Shown: piece after piece, positions 1 to 6,600 of the stretch | Position numbering within the stretch: the stretch's first letter is position 1 | Layout of the letters: every line of letters starts with the position of its first letter | Translations under genes and position numbers: made by a program | The notes under the pieces: model-generated | What the model was told of the DNA's origin: nothing | Seen by the model: only the letters and a program-made list of their open reading frames with translations | Databases searched by the model: none | NCBI GenBank assembly: GCA_014238625.1 | Contig: JABAAS010000007.1 | Span: 1-10,088, forward strand | Direction of reading: 5' to 3' | Source of the DNA: Alphaproteobacteria bacterium | Lineage (GTDB): Bacteria; Pseudomonadota; Alphaproteobacteria; JABAAW01 | DNA length: 10,088 bases

Positions 1-1553
1 TCGGTATTGGCATTGGTATTGGCATTGGCATTAGCCTTTTCTGCCACTTGTCTTAATGCCTTGCTTGCATCCTCGGAGGGTATATTTGAGCTACTAGCGA
101 CTTCCTCCCCTAGCAAACCTCCAATTTTGGTGGTGGTTTGCAATTCCTCATTAATCGAGTCAGCTTGTCCATCTGCCTCACCTGCGACTTGAGCGATATG
201 CTTAGAGTATCCTTTAGAGTAATCTGGCGATAAGTTTTTGCTAGCCTCCTGTAGATCGAATACATCGATCGAAGCCTCTTGTATCAAGGTAGCGAGTTTT
301 TTTCCGTCGTCGTTGCGATTGCTACTATCATTTGTTGCTAAAGTAGTTGCTAGGGTATTTTTTAGAGAGCTTGCTTGTTGAGCATTTTTGCCTGCGTTAT
401 TGTCCTCTAGCGCTTTGCCATTATTTTCGTTGACCTCGCCTTCTATTTCGGAGCTTTTTTCAGCTTGATTTGCGTCTGCGGCTTGTCTCAAGGCACTCTC
501 ATGGTTACCACTTAGGTTTCCATTGGCTTTACTTTCTTGTCCGTCTTCTTGCGAGTAATGCTGTACGCGTTGATAGACTTTATCTATTTCTCGGCTCTGC
601 TCAGACTCTCTGCCTTGTTCGCGTGCGTTGCTCTGTTGGTGAGTGCTGCTCTGTTCTCTTGCCTGTTCTCTTGCCTGTTCTCTTGCCTGTTCTCTTGCCT
701 GTTCTCTTGCGCTACTCTGTTCGTGCGCGTTGCTCTGTTCGTGCGCGTTGCTCTGTTCGCGTGCGCTACTGTGGCTACCCGCGCTGCTGTGGCTACCCGC
801 CCTACTATTATAGACATCTTCGCTAGCATTCTGGCTTGCCTGTTGTAACTTTGCCTGTTGCAACTTTGCGTCTTGCAATCTTGCCTCTTGTAGCTTTGCC
901 TCTTGTAGCTTTGCGTCTTGTAATTTTGCATCTTGCAATTTCGCGTCTTGTAGCGAGTGTCTTTCGCCCGCTTTGCCTTGAGCGATCTGGTCATATTTAT
1001 GCTTCTCTTGAGCATTTTTTTCTAACGAGTTTTCACTTTGCTCTTTATTTCTCCGATGAGCTTCTTCCAATCGTTCTTGTGTTATTTGTTGCTCTCGAGC
1101 TTGTTGATTGATTCTATCGAGTGCTTGCTCGGCTTTTGCGTATGCATTTTCGGCTTTATCTTTGGAGATTTGATTTTGTTGAATTTTCTGCCTTAATGCT
1201 TGTGCTTCATTTTGCGCTTCATTTTGAGCTTTTGCTATTGCGTGATTCTGCGCTGCATCATTTGCATTATTTTTTTGATAATATGATATTTGTCGCGCTG
1301 CTTGCGAGTTCGGAGCATCACCATTGAGTTTAGGATATGGCGGCAACAGACTTTCTGTGCGTCCGCTTATTTTAGTAATAAATCTCTCGGGTCCTTTTGT
1401 TCCATCCCCGAGCACATCGGAGAACAGGCTAGCGCCTTTCTGCAATATTTTTTGTGCGGTTTGCCTTTCAGCTTTTTGCACGGTTTGCCTTTCAGCCTTC
1501 TGCTCGGAGTTCGCGATTACATTTAGCGAATATGTTGGAAGTGTTCTATCCAT
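1..1553 (-). CDS. Large repeat-rich coiled-coil-like protein of unknown function (partial, C-terminus off the window)
   Basis: I do not recognise this protein. The frame opens with ATG at 1553-1551 and stays free of stops through 517 codons to the window edge, so the C-terminus is missing. The start reads MDRTLPTYSLNVIANSEQ; an AGGAG lies about 13 bases upstream. Composition is very rich in Gln, Ala, Glu, Asn, Ser and Lys and very poor in aromatic residues; no signal peptide or membrane segment is visible. In order it holds: a doubled QKAERQT unit (residues about 17-32), a less repetitive globular-looking stretch (about 35-85), long helical/coiled-coil sequence (about 85-200), about 7.8 copies of the pentad LQxAK (201-239), doubled AGSHSS and SNAHEQ units, five copies of AREQ (282-301), then acidic Asn/Ser-rich sequence ending in an Asn-Ala-Asn-Thr stretch at the edge. 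The clean frame across repeats of 12, 15, 18 and 24 bases supports real coding. A FliK-like hook-length protein, a scaffold or a secreted effector are all possible; none is shown. Confidence 0.8.
   Translation of the reverse strand, partial: MDRTLPTYSLNVIANSEQKAERQTVQKAERQTAQKILQKGASLFSDVLGDGTKGPERFITKISGRTESLLPPYPKLNGDAPNSQAARQISYYQKNNANDAAQNHAIAKAQNEAQNEAQALRQKIQQNQISKDKAENAYAKAEQALDRINQQAREQQITQERLEEAHRRNKEQSENSLEKNAQEKHKYDQIAQGKAGERHSLQDAKLQDAKLQDAKLQEAKLQEARLQDAKLQQAKLQQASQNASEDVYNSRAGSHSSAGSHSSAREQSNAHEQSNAHEQSSAREQAREQAREQAREQAREQSSTHQQSNAREQGRESEQSREIDKVYQRVQHYSQEDGQESKANGNLSGNHESALRQAADANQAEKSSEIEGEVNENNGKALEDNNAGKNAQQASSLKNTLATTLATNDSSNRNDDGKKLATLIQEASIDVFDLQEASKNLSPDYSKGYSKHIAQVAGEADGQADSINEELQTTTKIGGLLGEEVASSSNIPSEDASKALRQVAEKANANANTNANT
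651..710 (-). repeat. 12-bp tandem repeat, 5 copies, encoding (AREQ)5
   Basis: The 12-base plus-strand unit CTGTTCTCTTGC occurs five times head to tail with no mismatch. Read on the minus strand it encodes AREQ repeated five times. It lies inside the large repeat protein, and the unit length keeps the frame. Perfect identity of the copies suggests recent expansion by slippage or unequal crossing-over. Confidence 0.95.
717..806 (-). repeat. 18-bp coding repeats encoding doubled SNAHEQ and AGSHSS units
   Basis: Two adjacent pairs of 18-base direct repeats lie just N-terminal (in protein order) to the AREQ block. One pair, about 717-752, encodes SNAHEQ twice with identical bases. The other, about 771-806, encodes AGSHSS twice with few differences. 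All stay in frame with the large minus-strand gene. Confidence 0.8.
837..953 (-). repeat. 15-bp repeat, about 7.8 copies, encoding the pentad LQ(D/E/Q)A(K/R)
   Basis: The minus strand encodes LQDAK three times, LQEAK, LQEAR, LQDAK, LQQAK and a final LQQA. The DNA copies differ at synonymous and third positions (leucine codons read from caa, tag and taa on the plus strand), so this array is older than the AREQ array or has been kept by selection on the protein. Five-residue periodicity is unusual for a coiled coil, which normally uses seven or eleven; a helix of 5-residue repeats would place its leucines on a slowly rotating stripe. Confidence 0.9.
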
Positions 1554-1636
1554 TTTATTTTAGTTTCTCCTAGTTTAGAACTTCGACTTTTCCGTATTTT
1601 TATTACCTAATCGATTGACCGCAAGGGCTTGCATTT

Positions 1637-1730
1637 GAGTTTCTATCAGCGTTGTTATTGCGTTGTTGTTGAGTTTCTATCAGCGTTGTTGTTGAGCTGT
1701 TGTTGCGTTGTTGTTTAGTTTCTATCAGCG
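1637..1730. repeat. Three imperfect direct repeats in the gap
   Basis: The 14-base core AGTTTCTATCAGCG on the plus strand occurs at 1638, 1672 and 1717, followed each time by T(T/A)GTT. The copies are separated by GTT/GTTG-rich sequence. Spacings of 34 and 45 bases are not both multiples of three, and every minus-strand frame through the block meets a stop, so the repeats as they stand are not a coding array. Confidence 0.8.
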
Positions 1731-1864
1731 TAGTTATTTCTTCTGTATTTCTGTGCCATTGCACTACCTTTGTATGCAAGCAAGTATTGTGCCAACCCTA
1801 ATAATTTTTGTTTTACTCTCGCCAATCCATCTACTGAGAGTTTAGCGAGGCTCGATGTATTCAA
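1715..1864 (-). CDS. Doubtful small ORF or gene remnant, about 49 aa
   Basis: The minus strand is open from after a TAG (1870-1868) to a TAA at 1717-1715. A TTG at 1864 would give a 49-residue product; the only ATG is at 1759 and would give 14 residues (MAQKYRRNNYADRN), preceded by a fair AAAGGT ribosome-binding-like sequence. The upstream residues have an amphipathic, protein-like look (segment LAKLSVDGLARVKQKLLG), but I recognise no family. It stops inside the first of the three direct repeats, so it could be a remnant whose end was disrupted by repeat expansion. No ribosome binding site precedes the TTG. This is speculative. Confidence 0.2.
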   Translation of the reverse strand: MNTSSLAKLSVDGLARVKQKLLGLAQYLLAYKGSAMAQKYRRNNYADRN

Positions 1865-1926
1865 CGACTACGGAGCAAAATCTATGCCACAGCCGAGCTT
1901 ATTTTTTATATTTATCTTTTGCTTTA

Positions 1927-3096
1927 TTAATTTTTATTTGAGTCGCACCGCACGATACAGTTTCCTGGTGCTCTTACGACTCTGCCTGCGAGTTCCATTT
2001 CGAGCAAAGCCGATTGCACTTTCGGAGCGTTAGACTTTAGCAATCGTATAATATCGTCGATAGGAGTAGGCTCGTAGCTTGTGAGGTCGAAGATTTGCTC
2101 TCTAATTTTATCTTCTTCTTTTCGTTTTATTTCGTTAGTTGTGTATTTATTTTCATTTTCGGAGATAACATCGTCGATCTTGCTATATATTTCTGCCTGC
2201 GAGATGTGTCTGCTTTTGAGTCTTTCGCTGACATTTTTTTTCCGATTGAGCACATTTATTATATCGTCTGCTTCTGCTACGAGGTATGCGCCATCTCTGA
2301 TGAGTTCGTTTGGTCCTCTTGACCTTTCGTCGTTGGGAGATCCTGGCACTGCGAAGACTTCTCTTCCTTGCTCGAGAGCGTATCTTGCGGTGATCATTGC
2401 GCCGGACTTTTGCGCTGCTTCGATAATGACGGTGCCTAGCGCGAGCCCTGCTATGATTCGGTTTCGCCTTGGGAAGTGTCGAGCTGTTGGAGCGAGCCCG
2501 ACGGGCATTTCTGATACGATTGCGCCTCTATCTACGAGGCTATAGTATAATTTCCGATTATCGTATGGATATATGTTATCGGCACCCCCTGCGAGGACTG
2601 CGACGGAGCCATTTTCTATTGCTGCGGAGTTAGCGGCGGTATCGACTCCTCTTGCCATACCGGAGACGACTACGTAACCTGCTTCACCGCATTCTTTTGC
2701 GATTTTAGCTGCGAATCGCAATCCATTAGCGGAGGCGTTTCTGGTACCGACGATGGAGATGCTTGTCTTTAGAATTAGTTGCGCCTGTCCGAAGACTGTA
2801 ATCACTGGCGGAGCGTCGTTTAGCACGAAGAGGTTTTGAGGATAGTTTTCCTCGCCCCAGAAGATCATTTTTCCGCCGAGCTTATCTACGCGCGCCATTT
2901 CTTCGCTTGCTTGAGCTTTAGATTTGGGCTTAATTTTATTTTTTGCGCCGCCTCTTGCTGCGAGCTCTGGGAGTGCGAGCAAGGCTTTTCGTGCGCTTCC
3001 GAATTTTTTGAGGAGTTGCCTGAATGTTATAGGACCCACTCTCGGACTACGCAAGAGTTGCAGCCTTTCTAATCGCTCTTGTTCGGAGAAAACCAT
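1927..3096 (-). CDS. dprA: DNA-processing protein DprA (Smf)
   Basis: DprA binds incoming single-stranded DNA in the cytoplasm and loads RecA on it during natural transformation; it is also widespread in species not known to be competent. The 389-residue product has the expected layout: an N-terminal helix-hairpin-helix/SAM-like region (about 8-45), a Rossmann-like DprA core (about 70-285) and a C-terminal winged-helix domain (about 332-384). Core motifs are clear: SIVGTRNAS (113-121), SGMARGVDTAA (145-155), AGGADNIYP (169-177), FPRRNRIIAGLA (208-219), and the SGAMITAR to ALEQGREVFAVPGSP stretch (231-253). The start is ATG at 3096. It lies 35 bases downstream of the adenosine kinase gene on the same strand, so the two are probably cotranscribed. 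The often neighbouring topA is not next to it. The linker 286-331 is charged and Asn/Lys-rich. Identification is firm. Confidence 0.96.
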   Translation of the reverse strand: MVFSEQERLERLQLLRSPRVGPITFRQLLKKFGSARKALLALPELAARGGAKNKIKPKSKAQASEEMARVDKLGGKMIFWGEENYPQNLFVLNDAPPVITVFGQAQLILKTSISIVGTRNASANGLRFAAKIAKECGEAGYVVVSGMARGVDTAANSAAIENGSVAVLAGGADNIYPYDNRKLYYSLVDRGAIVSEMPVGLAPTARHFPRRNRIIAGLALGTVIIEAAQKSGAMITARYALEQGREVFAVPGSPNDERSRGPNELIRDGAYLVAEADDIINVLNRKKNVSERLKSRHISQAEIYSKIDDVISENENKYTTNEIKRKEEDKIREQIFDLTSYEPTPIDDIIRLLKSNAPKVQSALLEMELAGRVVRAPGNCIVRCDSNKN

Positions 3097-3131
3097 TACC
3101 GCCCGATAAATTTTTATTATTATTATTTAGT

Positions 3132-4193
3132 TTAATTAAGGAAATGTTTTACATCACCGAGCAGCCTAGGCCCTACTTGCTCGACGATTGCGCCGCCGAG
3201 CTTATTGGCTAGGTATCCAGCTTTTACGAATCCCCAACCCTTTGCCAAGCCGAAGAGTATTCCGGCGGCGAATGCGTCTCCTGCGCCGGATGTATCGATG
3301 CAATTTTGAGTTTTTTGAGGAGGCACGAAGGCTGTTTTTGCGTTTTTCTCGAGCAACAAGGCTCCGTCTGCGCCTAATGTGATGCAGGTTTGACAACCCA
3401 GCTGAGCGAATTTGAACTCTAGGTTTGCGCGCAATTTATCGCTTAGCAACTCTCCTTCGAGCTGAAATAGAGCCTTTCCTTCTGCCTCGTTTGCGAATAG
3501 TAAGTCGACATGCTGTTCGATGAATTTACGAAAGTTTTTATGATTTTGCTGTACGCAGAACGGGTCGGACAGAGATAGAGCGATTTTTCCTTTTGAGTTT
3601 ATTTTTTCCTGTTGATTTTTTTTATAAGCTTGAGCAGCAGCCTCGAACAATAATCCGCCATGCTCGCCGCCAAAAAGGTATCCCTCTAGGTATAGGTATT
3701 TTGCCTGAGCGGACATAGATTGTTCGACTTCTTGAGGTTGCAAACTAGCGGCGATTCCTAGATGAGTTGCGAAACTTCTTTGCGCATCTTGAGTTATCAA
3801 GACGAGACATTGTCCGGTAGCATTTTCGGATGATTTACTTTGCGTTTTTTTTTGCATTTCGAGCCTACACTCGACTTTGCATTTGAGCATCGATTCGACG
3901 AATTTTCGCCCCTGCATATCGTCTGCGACTTTTCCTAAGAAAGCGCACTTTGCGCCCAACCTTCCGAGCAGAGCTATGGTATTAGAACATGATCCGCCAG
4001 CGATGATTGCTTGCGGGGGACTTGTCAAGTTTTCCCGCAACCCCTGCATGCGCATTCCATCGCACAAGACCATCTGCCCTTTGACCAGATTTTGCGCGCT
4101 TATGAATTGATCTGTTGTGGAATATATTGCATCGACTAAAGCATGCCCAATGCCCAAAACGTCGTATTTTTGACCATCGTATTTTTCCGTCAC
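3132..4193 (-). CDS. PfkB-family sugar/nucleoside kinase, probably adenosine kinase
   Basis: This cytoplasmic ribokinase-fold enzyme transfers phosphate from ATP to the hydroxymethyl group of a sugar or nucleoside; adenosine to AMP is the likely reaction. The 353-residue protein opens with YDVLGIGHALVDAIYS (about 10-25), has the glycine-rich substrate-lid motif GGSCSNT followed by LGRLGAKCAFLGKV (about 66-90), and ends with the PfkB signature DTSGAGDAFAAG, whose Asp306 in GAGD (303-306) is the expected catalytic base. The start is GTG at 4193-4191, with GGAG seven bases upstream; the family's usual N-terminus supports it. Two hydrophilic stretches (KKTQSKSSENATG near 115-127 and KKNQQEKINSKGK near 191-203) look like low-complexity loop inserts. 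It is the first gene of a probable operon with dprA. Family assignment is firm; the substrate is inferred from overall similarity, and ribokinase-like alternatives remain possible. Confidence 0.88.
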   Translation of the reverse strand: MTEKYDGQKYDVLGIGHALVDAIYSTTDQFISAQNLVKGQMVLCDGMRMQGLRENLTSPPQAIIAGGSCSNTIALLGRLGAKCAFLGKVADDMQGRKFVESMLKCKVECRLEMQKKTQSKSSENATGQCLVLITQDAQRSFATHLGIAASLQPQEVEQSMSAQAKYLYLEGYLFGGEHGGLLFEAAAQAYKKNQQEKINSKGKIALSLSDPFCVQQNHKNFRKFIEQHVDLLFANEAEGKALFQLEGELLSDKLRANLEFKFAQLGCQTCITLGADGALLLEKNAKTAFVPPQKTQNCIDTSGAGDAFAAGILFGLAKGWGFVKAGYLANKLGGAIVEQVGPRLLGDVKHFLN

Positions 4194-4250
4194 CGCTCTG
4201 CTCCAGTTTTTTTATTTTTTAGTTTTTTTGCGACTTTCTATGAGAAGGAG

Positions 4251-4272
4251 AAGAATCGCAATGACGATTCTT
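4251..4272. promoter_or_regulatory. 8-bp inverted repeat, possible operator
   Basis: AAGAATCG and CGATTCTT flank a 6-base spacer (CAATGA). It sits between two divergent genes, where a terminator is not needed, and it is not followed by a T-run. A dimeric regulator's operator is therefore the more natural reading than a hairpin. No regulator is identified in the window. Confidence 0.3.
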
Positions 4273-4330
4273 TGTAGTTATGTTTATTTTAGTTGATTGC
4301 TTGAGGCTATTAAATAATTGCTTCTTGTTT

Positions 4331-4359
4331 ATGAGAACTATAGCAAGTAGCGGTATAAT
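4331..4359 (+). promoter_or_regulatory. Candidate sigma70-type promoter for the yfgM-bamB-der cluster
   Basis: A perfect TATAAT (4354-4359) lies 17 bases downstream of ATGAGA (4331-4336), which matches 4 of 6 positions of the -35 consensus. Transcription would begin near 4366, leaving a leader of about 65 bases before the ATG at 4432. The -35 element is weak, so the call rests mainly on the -10 box. Confidence 0.4.
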
Positions 4360-4402
4360 ATGGCTATATGTAGGAAGGGTTATCGATAGAGAGCCTTATT
4401 TT

Positions 4403-4429
4403 ATGAATTATTTAACGGCGAGCTTATAA
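4403..4429 (+). other. Mini-ORF (8 codons) just upstream of the yfgM-like start
   Basis: ATG at 4403 reads MNYLTASL and stops at TAA 4427-4429, two bases before the yfgM-like ATG at 4432. The main start has no clear Shine-Dalgarno sequence, so translation of the mini-ORF could supply ribosomes by coupling. The mini-ORF itself has only a weak purine-rich AGAGAG upstream. This may be chance. Confidence 0.2.
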
Positions 4430-4431
4430 TT

Positions 4432-5094
4432 ATGACAGAGATTTTCCGCGAGATTGACGAGGCTCTTACCTACGATCGTCTCATGGCTTGGTGGCGACGC
4501 TATCGTATTTTAGCGATAGCCTTGCTTGTTGTGTTGATGAGCATTGTTTTGGGCTGGCATTTTTGGCAACAAGCGCGAGCGAAACGCTTACTGCAATCTG
4601 GCGAGATATTTTTCGAGCTATTAGCAAAAGCGCAACCGAGCATCTCTGGCGATGAAAGATTGCTTGGCGGTTATGAGATTCTCTGGGCTTTCAAACGCGC
4701 GCAAATTTTAGGGGGGCAAGAGAAATGGGATTCGGCGCACGAGGCTTTAGAGCAAATCGCTGTTGATAAATCGCTAGACTCTCTCTATCGCGACTACGCT
4801 CGTCTGTGGCAGGCGTCCAATAGCATCAAACGAGATAAGCTAGAGGAGGCACAGCGTTTGCTCTCTCCTATTGCGCTTAGAGATGGCGGCGGGGGAGATG
4901 ATAAGTCTCTGCAAGCCTTTGCGCTATACCTTAGTGCAAGCATAACGCTTGCGACTGGTGGTAAGGTTGAAGCTGCCCGAGAGGAGTTAGAGAAGGCTTT
5001 GTCGCTAGGTAAGATTGCGCCTGAGCTTCGGGCTAGAATAGAACAAGCGCGCAGGGCTCTTAGCAGTGGTTTAGAGAATCAACAGCAAAAGTAA
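4432..5094 (+). CDS. YfgM-like membrane-anchored tetratricopeptide protein
   Basis: Family members (in E. coli, the SecYEG-associated protein YfgM) are inner-membrane proteins with a periplasmic TPR domain, linked to handling of exported proteins. The 220-residue protein begins MTEIFREIDEALTYDRL, a signature I associate with alphaproteobacterial members, followed by a cytoplasmic basic patch (WWRRYR, 20-25), one membrane segment at about 26-43, then a long helical region with TPR-like helices to about residue 212. The C-terminal REELEKALSLGKIAPELRARIEQA type helices (shown in part: REELEKALSLG) fit a TPR_21-like fold. The start is fixed by the conserved N-terminus, although the ribosome binding site is weak. 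It is the first gene of a cluster with bamB (85-base gap) and der, matching the yfgM-bamB-der order known in proteobacteria. The family call is good; a specific chaperone role is inference. Confidence 0.85.
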   Translation: MTEIFREIDEALTYDRLMAWWRRYRILAIALLVVLMSIVLGWHFWQQARAKRLLQSGEIFFELLAKAQPSISGDERLLGGYEILWAFKRAQILGGQEKWDSAHEALEQIAVDKSLDSLYRDYARLWQASNSIKRDKLEEAQRLLSPIALRDGGGGDDKSLQAFALYLSASITLATGGKVEAAREELEKALSLGKIAPELRARIEQARRALSSGLENQQQK

Positions 5095-5179
5095 AAACTA
5101 GCAACGAAGCACGCGCCAATGACGCGAGCGCGCCAAGTGCTAATGAATAGTCTGCTGAATATATTTAGGGAGTAATCTA

Positions 5180-6517
5180 ATGTTTAAAACTAGAGATAAT
5201 ACTATTGTAGCGAGACCATCGCTTGCCTTTATTCTTGGGTTTGTTTTTGCTTTTATTTTTGCGCTTATTTTTATCAGTGGTTGCGCGGAACGGAAGCTAA
5301 CTGGCAAACGAGCTGAGTTACCCGGTTTTGAAAGCGCTGTACGAGCTAAGTCCGCCTCGGCTTCTGGAAAAACTATCAAGCTATCGAGCCCGCGCGCCAC
5401 TTCGAGCTGGCAACAAGAGCTTTTTTCATCGCTGCATAACCCGCCCCATTTAAATATTACGCCAGAATGGAAACGCCGCTTTACGCTAAATACTGGCGCC
5501 AGTCGAACGATAAAACAACCACTGCAGGCAAGCCCTGTAGTAGGCGGAGGTTACTTATTTTCTCTGAGCGGTAAAGGAGTTGTTTCAGCCTTCGATGTAG
5601 AAACTGGCAAGCGTGAATGGCAACGCAATTTACAGATTAAAAAAGAGAAAGGCTTCGGAGGAGGGTTAGCCTTATCTGGACAAAAACTGATAGTTACGAC
5701 TGGCTCTGGTAATATCTTTGCGCTTTCTTCCGACGATGGAGAGATACTCTGGAATCATAACTTTCCTTTTCCGTTGCGTAGCGCGCCTACGGTAAGCGAG
5801 AAACATATTCTAGCGATAACACCGAATCACCGCGTTTTAGCACTTTCGCTGGATGGAGAAGCCCTATGGCAACACCAATCTCCGAACCAAACAGCGACTC
5901 AACTTACGCTAGCGCCATCGGCAGCGATTGTTGGTCGCTACGCGATAGTAGGTTACGGAGATGGCTCTCTTTTTGCGCTAGATTTAGCGAACGGACAGGC
6001 TTTGTGGAAGGTTAATATCACGACGCGCCGTAACGATTCGCTCTCCGACCTGCTAGATATTTCAGCGCCGCCAGTTGTTTCTGGTGGGGTTGTCTATGCT
6101 AGTAGCTACTCTGGCAAGACGGCAGCGCTAGACCTAGCTTCTGGCTCAATCCTCTGGCGCATTTCATTAGCTACGACAAGCTGGCTCACGCTCTCGGATA
6201 ACTACCTTTTTGTTGTCGATAACAATAGCATCGTATCTGCATTAGACATCAGGGACGGCAGAGTAATATGGGAACGCCAACTAATCACCACCTCAAAAGG
6301 CAAGAAGAAGAAGGCAGTATTCTGGAATGGTCCACTGCTAACGGCTGGTAGACTAATAGTTAGTGGCTCGAACGGAGAGATTATAACGCTTAGCGCGCTG
6401 GATGGAGTAATTGTCTCGCGACAAAAATTCGGCAGTAAATTCACTGGAAGCCCGATAGCTGCGGGTAATAAACTTTTTCTCTTGGATAGTAAAGGTAGAG
6501 TCCAAATTTTTGAGTAA
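5180..6517 (+). CDS. bamB: Outer-membrane assembly lipoprotein BamB (PQQ-like beta-propeller)
   Basis: BamB is a periplasm-facing lipoprotein of the BAM complex, which inserts beta-barrel proteins into the outer membrane. The 445-residue precursor has a type II signal peptide: basic N-terminus, a long hydrophobic core (about 15-32) and the lipobox ISGC with acylated Cys35. After a variable linker (36-100) come beta-propeller blades, each ending in a PQQ-type motif of the form A-L-D-x-x-(T/D/N)-G-x-x-x-W: VSAFDVETGKREW, IFALSSDDGEILW, VLALSLDGEALW, LFALDLANGQALW, TAALDLASGSILW, VSALDIRDGRVIW and a degenerate last one (ITLSALDGVIVSR). Seven visible motifs fit an eight-bladed propeller with one less obvious blade. 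The start ATG at 5180 has a strong AGGGAG seven bases upstream. The signal core is unusually long and Phe/Ile-rich. Its position between yfgM-like and der genes supports the name. Confidence 0.95.
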   Translation: MFKTRDNTIVARPSLAFILGFVFAFIFALIFISGCAERKLTGKRAELPGFESAVRAKSASASGKTIKLSSPRATSSWQQELFSSLHNPPHLNITPEWKRRFTLNTGASRTIKQPLQASPVVGGGYLFSLSGKGVVSAFDVETGKREWQRNLQIKKEKGFGGGLALSGQKLIVTTGSGNIFALSSDDGEILWNHNFPFPLRSAPTVSEKHILAITPNHRVLALSLDGEALWQHQSPNQTATQLTLAPSAAIVGRYAIVGYGDGSLFALDLANGQALWKVNITTRRNDSLSDLLDISAPPVVSGGVVYASSYSGKTAALDLASGSILWRISLATTSWLTLSDNYLFVVDNNSIVSALDIRDGRVIWERQLITTSKGKKKKAVFWNGPLLTAGRLIVSGSNGEIITLSALDGVIVSRQKFGSKFTGSPIAAGNKLFLLDSKGRVQIFE

Positions 6518-6559
6518 ATTCGTTTTTAGCGCATAATTTAGCAATTGAACGAAGGTACT

Positions 6560-6580
6560 ATGATGTGCGGAACGCTTTAG
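6560..6580 (+). other. Mini-ORF MMCGTL with a Shine-Dalgarno, upstream of der
   Basis: A GAAGG at 6551-6555 is well placed for ATG at 6560 or 6563, which reads MMCGTL and stops at TAG 6578-6580. The same Shine-Dalgarno could instead serve a GTG at 6565 that is in frame with der and would add 12 residues. Which of these uses the site decides the real der start; I cannot settle it from sequence. Confidence 0.25.
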
Positions 6581-6600
6581 CATTAAAAGAGAGAAGCAAA

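Larger units (their letters stand above)
1554..1926. other. 373-base gap between dprA and the repeat protein; no convincing gene
   Basis: The gap is T-rich on the plus strand. It contains three imperfect copies of a short direct repeat, and a minus-strand open stretch (1715-1867) that is stop-free for 50 codons but has no ATG near its beginning. Just upstream of the repeat protein the minus strand has AGGAG, a plausible ribosome binding site, and an A/T-rich stretch that could hold a weak promoter. I see no rho-independent terminator for dprA and no RNA gene. Confidence 0.6.
4194..4431. promoter_or_regulatory. Divergent intergenic region between the kinase and yfgM-like genes
   Basis: This region must carry promoters in both directions. 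On the minus-strand side is a long T-tract (4207-4229, read as A-tracts upstream of the kinase) and the GGAG ribosome binding site (4201-4204). In the middle is an 8-bp inverted repeat. On the plus-strand side are a TATAAT box and a mini-ORF just before the yfgM start. Confidence 0.6.

Noticed and set aside
651..953. Possible CRISPR array
   Set aside because: The units are 12, 15 or 18 bases, tandem, without spacers, and all in one coding frame.
470..1563. Several plus-strand ORFs and the 584-1015 minus-strand ORF in another frame
   Set aside because: They are shadows of the unbroken 517-codon minus-strand frame; their products are low-complexity Leu/Cys/Arg repeats produced by the same DNA repeats.
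1770..2033. 87-residue plus-strand ORF
   Set aside because: It runs antisense into the 3' end of dprA, has no family resemblance and no ribosome binding site.
5108..5141. Imperfect palindrome (AGCAC ... GTGCT with inner GCGC pairs) between yfgM-like and bamB
   Set aside because: The stem is interrupted by a bulge and lacks a T-run; not convincing as a terminator or repeat element.
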